Source of the DNA: Conus ventricosus
Lineage: Eukaryota > Mollusca > Gastropoda > Neogastropoda > Conidae
DNA: 64,000 nt
Reading direction: 5' to 3'
NCBI GenBank assembly: GCA_018398815.1
Contig: JAFLJL010014949.1
Span: 77,322-141,321, forward strand
A program made the position numbers and the translations under genes. Positions 22,461 to 32,999 of this stretch are shown here, one piece after another. The notes under the pieces were generated by a model. The model did no database searches and was not told the DNA's origin. It saw nothing but the letters and a program-made list of their open reading frames with translations. The stretch's first letter is position 1, and each line of letters starts with the position of its first letter.

Positions 22461-23186
22461 CAAATTGTTTCCTGGGGTGGTGCGATACTTAAAAAATGAC
22501 ACAATCGCCACTGAGCTGATAGCCAGCCCCACATGCACAGAATCAGCAACAGGGGAGAACATTTTTTAGGTTATGTTCTTAATTATATGTTCCCAGTTTC
22601 TCCATCTTCCAACAACCCCCTTCCCCCCTCCCCCGCCTCCTTAAGTCCAAATCTTTGACAAGTCATTACTATCAAGACAGTTGAGTTGGCCTGCGCTTGT
22701 TTTTTCCCCCACTATTAGATTGTTCGTCTATGTATTTGTCTGACCTTATTCAACCTGTGCCAGTCTTGAATAAAGTTACTTTGTGTTAGGTTTCCTTATG
22801 GGAGCAAACATTACCCCACTTGTTTACTGTTTATTGTTTACTGTTCCCTGCCTCATTTCATTTCCAATTTTTTAGGTTTTTTCTGGCGCACTATCAAACC
22901 TTGGTGTGCCATGCCATGATGGTTTAGGGGACTTGTGTGTGTTTCCAGTGTATTCTACATTTTCATAATTTGTAAGATTTCTTGTGACACTTAAAAGAAA
23001 AGCTTGTTTTGAAGAAAAGTGAAGTTCACAAAAATTGTGCGAACAGTTTCATTGCATCGTGTTCGTTTGAAAAAAGGTACATGTCGCGCTTGATTACTCT
23101 TAGCTCTCAGAAATTACTCATTTCTGCCTCACTGAGCTTCAATTCTTACTCATTGGTCTCTTAGGGGGTTGGCAGGTCTGAATGAT

Positions 23187-25100
23187 GATGTTGAGGTTAG
23201 TAATAAACCCAGTACACATGATGAGAAGACAGAAATTCCACCTACTCAAGGGCGGTCAGAGTGTATGTCGATGAAAAAAGTACCTTCCGCAGAACGAAGG
23301 TATCCCAACAGAGAACGAAATCCCCCAGTTCGTTTGGCTGATTATGAAACAAACCTTGGTGATGATGATGATGATCAAATTCATGATGAATATTGACTAC
23401 TGTTACAAATTTGCAGCTTTTCCACAATCTTACAGTGAGGCTATTAAATCCTCTGAGTCTATTCTGTGGAAAGAAGCAATGAAAGATGAAATTCAGTCTT
23501 TGGAAGAGAATGAGACATTCACACTGACCACCCTACCGAGGGTAGAAAAGCAGTGGGGGGACGTTGGGTATACACTGTAAAGAAAGAGGTGATGGGTCAC
23601 ATCTCCACAAAGCTAGATTTGTAGCAAAAGGGTACAGTCAAGTTGCAGGCATTGATTACACTGACACTTTTGCATGACTGCAAATTTGCCCTTTTATTCG
23701 TACATTTGAGGGCAATTTTCCCTCCCAAAAATATGACTTGATTTACCCCAAAAATGGATGTAAAAGTCCCATTTTCCTAAATGCACCAATTGATTGCAAA
23801 ATCTACATGGAAAAAACCCAGAGGGTTTCAAACTCAACCCAAAAATGGAGGGAAGCTTTTTTTTAAAGCTGAAAAAGTCTTTTATGGCCTAAAAAAATCG
23901 GGGTGGAAACGGGAAAATAACATGTTTCACAGGATTTGGTGCAGAAAAAATTTTAAAAAGGGGTTTTCCTATGACCTTTGGGGGTTTTCCCCCCAAACAT
24001 GATGGAGAAAAAAGGGTTTTTTCATTGTTGTGGGGGTTTGGGATGCCCTTTAAATTGTGGGTGCAAACATTTAAAAAAATTGCTATCTAAAAACAAGAAA
24101 ATTTTTAAAAGGGACCGATTCCAAATAAAAGACCCTTTAAAAACCTCTTTTAACTTTCTGGGTATGGTTTTTGAAAAGGTGTAGGGAATGTAAAGTTTGA
24201 ACCAGAAAAGTTAAAATAAAAAAATTTGCTGGAAAAATTTTGGACGGGATTGTTTGCAAACAAGTTTCCACTCCTTGTGAAAAAAAAAATTGGGAAAGTG
24301 AAGATGATGATCCAATTGACGGCGGGAAAATACCGTGAAATTGGGGGCTTTTTGATTTACCATGTTTTGTCCCAAGGCCTGACATAGGTTGGTTGTCCCC
24401 AAAATTTGTCCCCAGCATTTATAAAAAACCTCTAGCTTCTCTTTGGGGTTGCTGTGAAAAAATGTGTTGAGATATCTGAAAGGTACAAGGGGACGGATTG
24501 TTTTCAGGAAAAAATTGAAGGTTTTTGATAGGCTATGTGATGCTGTTGGGCGTCGTCCCCCTGAAGACAGACGCGCACTACTGGATATTGTTTTTCCCTG
24601 TCCAAAAATGGACCTCTCATTTTTTGGGAAAAAGGGGGAAAACCCCAAACCGGGGCCCCTTGCCCCCATGTGAGGTAAAATATATTGTCTTGCAGTACGG
24701 TTCGGGAAAAGCTTATATTTGGGGCCAGTTATAGGGGAGTTTGGGACAGAAAGAACAGTTTGGTCCTGTTTTGTTCGGGAAAGGGCCCAATCAAGGCACA
24801 ATCGCTTTGGGAAAAAAAACCCGTCAGGGAGAAAAAAGATTAAAAAACTTGACTCCGCCCATCATTTCGGGCGAGTGTTTTGAAAAAAAAAGAAAAATTT
24901 AACTGAAATATTGTCCTACTTTGAAATGCGGGGAGATGTCATGACCCAAACCCGCTACGAAACTCCAATTGCAAAAATTCAAGAATCTGATTTTTTGGGT
25001 AACTTATTAATGTCAGTAAAAGGGGCCCTAAAAATAAATGTTGTCCCCTGCTACAAAAATTTCCTGGGTTTCACAAAATTTAAGCTTTTTAATTTTTTGG
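23187..25100 (+). pseudogene. Copia reverse transcriptase and RNase H, degenerate
   Basis: At 23187-23396 the linker carries the basic/Pro phrase RRYPNRERNPPVRL, typical of the region before Copia reverse transcriptase. At 23400-23580 come SYSEAIKSSESILWKEAMKDEI and then SLEENETFTL, the conserved RT start. Further downstream recognisable pieces appear in changing frames: an RHVKLARFVAKGYSQ-like stretch near 23610, KVFYGLKKSGWKREN near 23875, YLKGT near 24470 and EVKYIVLQ near 24675 (RNase H). From about 23.70 to 25.2 kb homopolymers are lengthened many times, which breaks every frame. Confidence 0.72.
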
Positions 25101-25109
25101 GGGTTTAAA

Positions 25110-26086
25110 GTCAGTTGGTTTGTAGAGGGGTTTTTTTTTTTATATTTTGGATTCTTGTTTTTGTGTGTGCGAGATTAATTTCTTGGGGATCAAGTGGGGG
25201 GGTTAAAATAGGCATGTGACTTAGAATTTTGTCCCTTGTTACCAAAAATTTAAAAACGGTGGCGCCCTCTTGCTTTTTTTGCCCCGGGTCCAAGAGTGAA
25301 AGTGCATTTTTGTTATGCAGTGAGAAAAGACGTTTGTTCTGTCTTTTTTCTTTTTCCCTCCATCATGTCATGTCAACAGCAAGAGAAAAGAAAAAAAGTT
25401 TGAAAGTCTTTTTGTCTTGTCTGTTGAGCGTCAATGGATGAAAAGCAAGCAGAAGCTGAAGTTCATTGAAGATGGACCCCTAAATTTTTTGCTGAACATG
25501 CTGTGATGTTCAAACTGGGAATTTGTAAACTGTATTATAGAACATAGAACTACTAGCGTAAATCAATCTTACATCAGAATAGAAGGCTTTCGCAGTCTTC
25601 TTAACACATTTGGTAAACATTCAGCAGTTGTTAAAAGCCAGTAAACCACAGTGTAACAGGGGGTGGTTGCGTATACAGATCAGACATGCTGGCACAAGTG
25701 TCACTGACATTGGATCAGTGAACTGAAATAACCCAGCCAGTGGAAGTTGTGCATCGCTGTCATTGGGGTTTATTTATTGTGATTTTTTTTTTTTTAGCAA
25801 AGAGTGCCTTCTTATCTGTCATCTTTCAATTTCATTGTTGCTTAAAACTTGATAGAAATAGAATCAAGGGACTGCAACAGTGCTGCATGCGATTTGCAAA
25901 AATTAGTAATTAGCCTACTTTTTAAATTTCATACTGTGCTTTTTTTTTTTCTATGATGATTGACAGCCTGAGCAGTTTTTATTGAAGCTGAACAAAAGTA
26001 CATGACAAAATCATTTCCAGTGAAACCAGACGTTGACTAGAAATCTGGGACAATCAATAGCAAAGAAGAACATTGGTGGAGGAGAA
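25110..26086 (+). other. Copia 3' untranslated region, no gene seen
   Basis: A/T-rich DNA between the end of pol and the presumed polypurine tract. No protein-like frame. It contains several poly-T runs (for example near 25786 and 25943). Confidence 0.4.
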
Positions 26087-26130
26087 TGTTATACAGCAGA
26101 TTAACAGAAGGAAAAGGGTAAAAAGAGTTT

Positions 26131-26217
26131 GAGAACTGATAAATGCCAATCTAGGCCAGCTGCTCCTTTAACCAGTTTCGGAGCAGCTGACCTAGGAATT
26201 GGCATTTATTTAGTTCT
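26131..26217 (+). repeat. Terminal hairpin, left end of A
   Basis: gagaactgataaatgccaat at the left pairs with attggcatttatttagttct at the right. Inner arms (ccagctgctcc with ggagcagctg) pair around a loop containing aaccagtttc. It is the outermost part of the terminal inverted repeat. Confidence 0.8.
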
Positions 26218-26400
26218 TCATACTCAGTTAGACTTGATTCTGCTGGGCTGGCATTAACGAGGTAAAACCAACCTGCTTACACAGTTTAACCAGTTTCGAC
26301 GGTTGGCTTCAATAACCAAAAAATACGATTATCTACAAACAAAAAATACTGTGTAGGGTTTCCGTTTTCAATACTAATTTACTAAACTTTTCAGATTTTA
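26218..26400 (+). repeat. Left terminal inverted repeat of A, inner part
   Basis: Complementary to 41915-42085, with phrases such as acttgattctgc, taacgaggtaaaaccaacct and ggcttcaataaccaaaaaat. It also shares 'caataaccaaaaaa' through 'actgtgtagg' with the ends of elements C and D. Confidence 0.8.
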
Positions 26401-27045
26401 GTTTTTGCTTTTAATCCTATGTTTTTTTCCCGGTCATTTTTAATAACATCATTTTCGCGCAAAACATTCATCAAATGAGTCTCTGTCTTTCTGTGAAATA
26501 GAACTACAGTCTTTAACTGTTTCTAAAGTCTTTTAAAACCGGTTATATTTCTGACTAAAATCCACACACTTATCCCAGCATGCCCTTTCCCCTGAAAGCT
26601 AGTTTTGACAAAGTGTTTCTCTTTTTAACTATGTCTTTTTTTGTGAACAGTCATCTTAATAAATGGGTCTGGTTCCCCCAAACAGTATAAAAAGCGTTCT
26701 AGACATTCACTCAGTTTATTGCTAGGATCAACTAAAAATTGTTATCATCTGCCCATATAACCTTCTATCATGATATGCTTTGTTCCATTTAAGTGTTGGA
26801 CAGAAAATCACAATATGATTAAAATTATAGCGATAAACTGTTTGTAATAGGTCTAGGACAAATATTGTTTTTTCCACAACCAGTCTGCCACAAATCAATG
26901 AGCAATGAGGGAGTTTTTGTCATAAAGTTTAACTGCTCCATGGTTTTATAGAAGAATTTAATCTAATCCAGTTATTATTTTTATCATACTCTCTGTCAAA
27001 ACTTGTTCAGTATAATAAAACCCTATAAGGCCTAAATGTGTAAGA
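26400..27045. other. A/T-rich subterminal region of A
   Basis: No gene seen. The sequence between the terminal repeat and the first gene includes segments shared with C (49.35-49.50 kb), for example cagattttagtttttgctt and acacacttatcccagcatg, so it is part of the element. Confidence 0.5.
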
Positions 27046-27049
27046 TTAA

Positions 27050-27816
27050 TCAATTCAGTTCTGTAAGATTGTTTCTATTTAAGTCAACAGTGATTTTGTT
27101 GCTTGTTGTTATAACCTTAATATCCTCACCATTGTGAAGAACGACGATGGTAACGTTAAGACGTTTAACGTCTAAGTTTTGCCAGCTAATATTAATTCCT
27201 TTTATAAGGTCGTCACTAACGCCCACAACCCCATCCCTCTCCACATCTTTAAAGACAGAAATTTCAAATATTATTGTGAACGTGTCTCCTAATTTTCTGC
27301 TTGGAAAGAACTGTAATTTTGTAGAAGCTTTTTTTACAACTGTTTCTTTTCTGTGGAGGATGTACTGTTTTTTTCCCATACGGCGTTATTTCAATTTCTT
27401 TCCGACTATTGTCGTCCGGCATAAGACTTACATGTAAAGGGCCAGAGTTGAATGCTTTTCTGAAACTTTTTTGACGGCTAAAATATGTAAATGGGCTTAT
27501 GAATTCAAATTTTATGTCCCATTCTAAATATGGTTCTAAGTGCCATTTGAGGTCAGGTTTTCGAACTATTTTATATTCATACTGGCCAACATTATTTGCC
27601 TCTAGATTGCGCAGTTGTTTAGTTTAGGAAACTTTTTGCTGTCGCCAACCTCTTTGCGTTTATAATCACCATCTTTAGTGTACTCAAACCCATACAAAGC
27701 GCCTATCTCGCCGTTCTGTTCAAAGTCCGCAACGTCTGCAAGGTCTTTTAATTCTAAAGTTTATACACCTCACAGGCGCTAATGTAACTCCCGATTTCAT
27801 CTGGCCCACGCGACAT
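27050..27816 (-). pseudogene. Polinton gene, unassigned, candidate capsid-associated protein
   Basis: Starts at ATG 27816 (MSRGPDEIG) and ends at 27050, about 255 codons with two or three frameshifts (near 27760, 27620 and 27400). The best-preserved part, 27050-27379, is a 109-residue stretch rich in beta-prone residues (IIFEISVFKDV, LNVTIVVLHNGEDIKV). I do not recognise the family. Beta richness and its position beside other virion genes fit a structural protein, but that is inference. Confidence 0.5.
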
Positions 27817-27834
27817 TTTTTTTAGTACAGTTTA

Positions 27835-28514
27835 TTATTTTATTTCCAAAACAATGTGCAGGTTATCACATTTCACAACTTTTCCTGCTTTGTCTGCGAT
27901 TTTATATTAAATGATCCGACCCTCCGCAAACTAATCTTTTAAACTGTAAATTAGGGAATTGTATAATTCATATCGCAATATGCAGCTTTCCTGATGGAAG
28001 AGCTCTTAAAACAGTTGAGGGCCTTCATCATATAAGTTTTCATCAGTGCTCAGCTCATCCAAATGAACTAGAGTAATGAATGTAATGCAAGATCGAGCGG
28101 ATTTTCCCCTCATAAGTAGTTTTGTTTGGAGTAACTCTAAATCTATGATTGTCAGCTGCAAAGCCTAACATTTTAGCTAGCTCTTTATCAAATAGTAACC
28201 TCCTTCTTCTTCAGGCTTGAATGTTAACATTGTTTTTAGATTTGCATTGTTAAGTTTGAGAGTAATGTCGAAGTTACTCATTGCTTCTTTTAGTGAGCAA
28301 AACCCGTAATAACCATCAGGTATTGTTAACTGGCTAACTTTGGCCCCTGTTTTGTCAAGTTTAGAACCTTATTATTCTCCTTGGCTTTGCTTATATTAAA
28401 CCATACGACTTTGTAGAATATTTCATGGAGCGCGACCGTTTTGGCCCCGCAATTGTTATCAATAGCATGTTCTAAAAACGAAGGACGGTCTTGGGTTGTT
28501 ATTGTTACAAACAT
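27835..28514 (-). pseudogene. Polinton gene, possible minor capsid (penton-like) protein
   Basis: About 226 codons from ATG 28514 (MFVTITTQDRP) to a stop at 27835, 19 bases upstream of the next gene on the same strand. Visible phrases in order are KVVWFNISKAKEN, then TIPDGYYGFCSLKEAM, a Thr/Phe-Lys-Pro-Glu segment, then LAKMLGF. 'IPxGYYxxxxxLxxxxN ... LAxxLGF' is a layout I associate with minor virion proteins of Polinton/adintovirus-type elements. That assignment is moderate. Frameshifts near 28340, 28200 and 28050 break it. It is divergently oriented to the next gene. Confidence 0.5.
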
Positions 28515-28531
28515 TTTTTAAACGAAATAAA

Positions 28532-29745
28532 ATGAGTGCATTCAAATATACTGATGCAAAATATTCTGTTGGCCCGCACTACAATCTTAAAAACATAACA
28601 ACTGATACTCTTGACATTGCTGTGACTCAGACTGACACTTTTCATAAAAAGGTTAGTACTCCATTAAACAGATATCTTAACCCCCTATTAAAAAAGACTA
28701 CATCGCGAAAGTGTGGTTTAGTCATCCGTTGCTAGTTTTACCAGAACCAGTTAAACTTTGCTGTGTTTTGTGCATCAACTGGGTGTGGAGTGTCGTATGC
28801 TGACATTTAAATCACCCTGATCCTTTGGTGAGGTCAGTGTATAGATTTCATTTTTATTACACCTTCAGACGTATTTTGACTGAACTGCAAGCACCATTAC
28901 CAAATGAAAACCGTTTAATCCATTCAGCAACCGATAGACATGAAGGCTTTTGAAAGGATTTGTACGAATTCAATATTACATCAAGACAGACTTCAGACAA
29001 AAGTTGGATCTTAATCATGGCTTAGGCACCCCTTATTTTTGGGGCGTGCACAGAAAGTATAAGTATGACTGGAATCTCCTACACATCTTTCTCTTCAGGC
29101 ACAACTGTTCACCTTGGGTCCATAGAGCAAGAGCATAAAACAGCATGGACAACATTTATCTTAGACACTTCTAAGGGCCTAACTAAAGCAGGAATAGAAC
29201 GAATAAACGACTCTGTTCGTACTTACGTTTGGTGTTTGCTAGGTTCGCAAGCACAAACGAGATCGAGCATAACTGATCCTTCTACTGGCTTTGACGCACA
29301 AAAACAATACTTAGCAAATTTAGAGGACGCCATTAATTCTACAGTTGATTTGCCTTCAAGTATTAAAAGGTACCAAAATGTTTTACAATACGCAAGATCG
29401 AAAGTAGACTTTGCTGTTGGCACTGGTTTATACATGCTGCCTTCTGACCTCAGACTCCAGATAGGAACAATAATAAACTACATAATGAAATCCTTGTGGC
29501 AGGCAATGAACAGAAGGTCGGAAAAACGAAATAAATTCTGAGCCAGTAATATTGCAAGCAGTAAAAAAACAAGATGGCCCCCCAAGAATAAGTCATCCAA
29601 TCCTTAAGGGTCAAAGCCAAAGGCCATTGAAGACTCAGCAAAGCTCGCGGGCTCTGTTCGCGATGACCATGAATATGAAAAGACAGCACTTGTTCTTGGA
29701 TTAACTGGCCTAGGATTACTTAGTCTTTATCTTACTAAAAATTAA
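28532..29745 (+). pseudogene. Large conserved Polinton protein with C-terminal membrane segment
   Basis: About 400 codons from ATG 28532 (MSAFKYTDAKYSVGPHYN) to TAA at 29745. Clean segments are 28532-28735 and 29065-29541, the latter with SIEQEHKTAWTTFILDTSKG, RTYVWCLLGSQAQTRS and a PVDLPSSIKRYQ-like stretch. It ends in a hydrophobic run (ALVLGLTGLGLLSLYL). The protein is widespread in invertebrate genomes beside Polinton-type capsid genes. Its role is unknown to me; a membrane or virion role is inference. Frameshifts lie between 28735 and 29065 and near 29560-29640. Confidence 0.6.
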
Positions 29746-29929
29746 CCAAACTATTAAGAGAACTAATGCCCATAAGTGCTCAGCCATAAAGCCAACTACT
29801 TTGCCTGCAGTAGACAAAAGCCAACTAACAATGCCCCTAATATGCCAGTAAAGAGTCTATAGCTTTACCGGCTAATTTTTTTAATAAATCCGCAAGATGA
29901 TCAAGCTGTTTTTTTCCCATGATTTATCA

Positions 29930-30918
29930 GGTGGCGATGGAGGCGATGGCGGTGGAGGCACTGACCGGAACCGCCACCGCTGTAATAGCCATCACCAGTG
30001 TACTTATTGCAAATCCTAAGGCCGTTTATAACGCTTGCGAATGTGACTCCTTGCTCTCTAAACAGTGTTCTTATTCTTTCTGCTAGTGTTGTGTCTTCAT
30101 ATAAAATTCTTTGGATAGTTTCTCTTATTCTGCTCACTTGAGTTCGCAATTGTTCTCGGTTAGTAGACACACTTTAGTCTTGCTGACCTCTTTGTTCAAG
30201 ATCTTTTAGTCTTTGGGTTATTCTTTCTTTAATATCATGCCCTAAGTTGGCGTCATCAGCCTCAACGAGTTTTTCTTTTTCTCTTTTTATATGCTCATCT
30301 AGTTCACCTAGTTTGCTAAATTGTTTGTTAATTCGCCTCTGATGCTTCTCAAAGCATGATCAAGAGCTGTTAGTTCTCGCATGGGGAGCGGTGAGTCGTT
30401 GTATAGTCTTTAAACGCTGTTTCTTCTGAAAACTGGTTTCTGCTTCTATTGCATTTATTAATTCGTCTGCCGATTGATTTAATTCTTTAGTTCCATGTTT
30501 TGCATTTGGTTATCTGTCGGGAGTTCTTGTAGTGTGTTTTGAAGTTTAGCAAACTGCATCCCATCTAATTTTGGTTTAGCAATGCCAAGGCGATTTTGAT
30601 CTTTACACTGAGTCTTTGTATAATTGTACTCTTGGCTAAAAAACTTTGAGGGTCTGGTTTAGTTGTAAGCCGTACAAGTTGTCCTTTGTCGTTTTTCACA
30701 GACACAATGACCATCTTCTAATTCAAAATCATTTGGGTCTATAAAATTCGGGAGGGTTTTTAAGCTAATCTTTTGTTAAAATGCTCCGACCGTACTTCTG
30801 TTAATTCCAGCCGCATTGGTGAAGCGTTGAGCGATTGCTGTGTTTCAAAAGGGATCATTCACTCATGTCGTCTCCAGAATCCAAAAACTCATAATCTTCT
30901 TCACCTTAATGCTGCCAT
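29930..30918 (-). pseudogene. Coiled-coil Polinton protein
   Basis: Minus-strand gene from ATG 30918 to about 29930. The best segment (29950-30170) has QLRTQVSRIRETIQRILYED, TTLAERIRTLFREQGVT, then a hydrophobic C-terminus in a shifted frame. Upstream are heptad-rich stretches (EHIKREKEKLVEADD near 30270, LKTIQRLTA near 30400). Overall it is a long alpha-helical coiled coil ending in a predicted membrane helix. Proteins of this type accompany the capsid genes in related elements. Function unknown. Frameshifts are frequent in the N-terminal half. Confidence 0.6.
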
Positions 30919-30958
30919 TGTTTTTAAATAATTAACTTTTTATTTTGTTTATAAAAAA

Positions 30959-32140
30959 ATGTACAAGAACATGGCGCGATTCTTGACCCCCGCATAGATA
31001 GACTGAAAGAAACCTTTGGCGTGATGGGAAATAAGCGGGAATATTACTGTTCCATTTATCCATCAACTAATGATGCAGATAATATTACTTCAAATTTCCA
31101 GACCTAGGAGCTGATGAAGTGATTGTGCAGGCTTCTGCGCGGCTTACTTTTCAAATAGAATCGCTTCAAACAACAGACCCAAACAATGACAGCTGTACAG
31201 AATCTGGGGGGCTATATCGTTTAAGAAAATTATATAATAAAAATTGAGGGGCAAGAAATTATTTTCTTTGCACAATGCTGGAATATTTTTACCTAGTCGT
31301 CTATGGTAAACACGAATGATAAGGACTGATCTTGCGCTCTAGGACTAGATAATGAAGAAGCACTAAAACATAGCATAGGTGCCCGCAGATGCCGCAGTTA
31401 CTAAAGTCGGCAAAAAGTATGTTTAGCTGCATTTTCGTATAGAAATCTCGCTTTTCCATTCCCTTAGATTTTGAGTTGTTAAAGCCGCTTGCACCATACT
31501 TTTCAAGGAGCATTATAAGACGTTTGTCATATGAACTAACTTTTAATGGAGATACAAAAGGTGTTATAAAATCATTAGTCACCGAACGCAAGTACAAGCA
31601 TTTCTGACATCTCGTTAGAGTTTGACGTTGTTAGGCAACCCTAATTTAGCAAGGCTGATCGGAAACAACATATCAGTCAAAATTAGCAATTTTTACGAAC
31701 GAGTGATTTCATTCATTAACTTTCCAGAAGCAGGGCAGACACTATATGGAATTTTAGGTTGTAGTGTCGAGCAAGATTCGCTTATAAGGTATTTTATTGC
31801 TGTGCGAAGATGAAGAAACCATTCAAAAGAGGGGGTGAAAAGTTTTTTAATCCAAAATACGAAAGTACTGGTTCTTCTAATGAGGGCAGATTAAACAAGT
31901 TCATAGCTAGTGTGACTCTTAACCTTTTCAGCATTTTGATGAAATAGGAAAAAAAAACTGGTTGGGTGGGGTGGGAGGTGTAGAAATCATCAGTTGACCC
32001 TTGGTGTTGAAGATCTACACCTTCACCAGTTGTAAGACTTGATGATTATTTAACAACAAAATTGGTTTATTGGATTGTCCTACGGTCAACGGAGGAAATC
32101 AGTTAATGGAAGGCGGGAGTATGAGAACTGGTGAGTGGAC
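30959..32140 (+). pseudogene. MCP: Polinton major capsid protein, heavily frameshifted
   Basis: Plus-strand remnant of the double-jelly-roll hexon-like capsid protein. Recognised in order: ILDPRIDRLKETFGVMGNKREYY and CSIYPST (31000-31065), FPDLGADEVIV (about 31095), SARLTFQIE (31135), a FPLDFELLKPL phrase near 31460, LSYELTFN near 31540, then PNLARLIGNNISVKISNFYE (31630-31700) and GEKFFNPKYEST (31840-31875). The spacing matches a capsid of about 390-400 residues. Six or more frame changes and stops make it non-functional. In the family it builds the icosahedral shell. Confidence 0.72.
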
Positions 32141-32300
32141 GTAATTAAAATTCAAATTGATAAGCTTGAAGAAGCCGTTAAACACTTAATGTATAGTTGT
32201 TTTTTTTATATGATGCGCAGCTGAATATTCAAGATAACTGACTAAAGAGTACAATACTTAATTATTTTTTTTATGTTTATAAAATGCAAGTCTGTTCAGG

Positions 32301-32960
32301 TTGTTCAAAATGTGTACGCGTCAGAGCGCCAAGGAAGAGATAGCCCTGAATAAAACCGTCAGATTAAACAAACATTACACAAAAATGCAACAAAAACTAG
32401 AGCAGGACCTTTCAATTTACAGCAAACCTAAAGAAGGTATTCTGCTGCCTTTAATGCTGGGAACCATCGACTATAAGCGCCTATCAGCAGGAACGATTGT
32501 TGGTCTTGTACGAACGGGCATAGGCGCACCGCAGCTTGTACCTCTAGGTGGTTTGTCTTTAGCTATCGGAGTGTGTTCATTAGCTGTAGGTGGTGGCTAG
32601 CAAAAAATTAAAACACTAAAACTCCAATGCACACAGCTATGGTTAACTAATAACGGTAAACTTAGCGCGTTCAAACTGACAATAATAAAGCACTAGTTGG
32701 ACTCAAAAACATCACGATGAAGAATTTATTCGTTTTACAGGCCGCTTTTGATGATACAAAGACAAAAGTTTGATCTTCAAAGAAAGCGAAGGCACGTTTT
32801 TCTCAAAGCCAGAACGCCGAGCAGAATAACAAACGGAATGCTTAAAAAAAGTAAACGAAAATTAAATCTGTTCTAACAGCTCACATTAACAACGCCAAAG
32901 GGTGGTTTATACTTTAGTTTTATGAGTCCAAGCACACAAAAAAAGATCGTTTGATATTGA
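32301..32960 (+). pseudogene. Unassigned Polinton ORF between MCP and polB
   Basis: The open part, 32301-32600, has a basic helical start, then LLPLMLGTIDYKRL and a Gly-rich hydrophobic tail (GGLSLAIGVCSLAVGGG) that could be a membrane or capsid-lining helix. After it, frames with FIRFTGRF-like and FKESEGTFFSKPERRAE segments run to about 32960. I cannot name it. It might be two genes. Confidence 0.35.
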
Positions 32961-32999
32961 TTCTGATTAAAGCCGTTGTATTTTTTTAATTTAAATAAA

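Larger units (their letters stand above)
21629..23180. mobile_element. hAT-like DNA transposon inserted in Copia pol
   Basis: Perfect 14-bp terminal inverted repeats, cagacctgccaacc at 21629-21642 and its complement at 23167-23180, are flanked by the direct repeat aatgat at 21623-21628 and 23181-23186. Removing the insert would bring two Copia pol segments together. CAG starts are typical of hAT superfamily ends, and hAT target duplications are usually 8 bp, so 6 bp is slightly short. At 1552 bp it is too short to be autonomous. Inside is a transposase N-terminal fragment. A CAA run lies at 21735-21750. Confidence 0.8.
20602..26130 (+). mobile_element. Ty1/Copia retrotransposon, interrupted
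   Basis: Plus-strand pol in Copia order: gag-pre-integrase zinc motif, integrase DDE core, then reverse transcriptase and RNase H. The 5' LTR and gag are missing; the Gypsy LTR ends where they should be. A hAT-like element splits pol at 21.63-23.18 kb. A purine-rich tract (attggtggaggagaa) at 26073-26086 is followed by tgttatacagcag at 26087, which looks like a polypurine tract and the start of a 3' LTR. That LTR is cut after about 45 bases by Polinton A. Confidence 0.78.

Noticed and set aside
31301..31597. 98-residue minus-strand ORF inside the capsid region of A
   Set aside because: The plus strand here carries capsid motifs in order (FPLDFELL, LSYELTFN), so the minus frame is a shadow.
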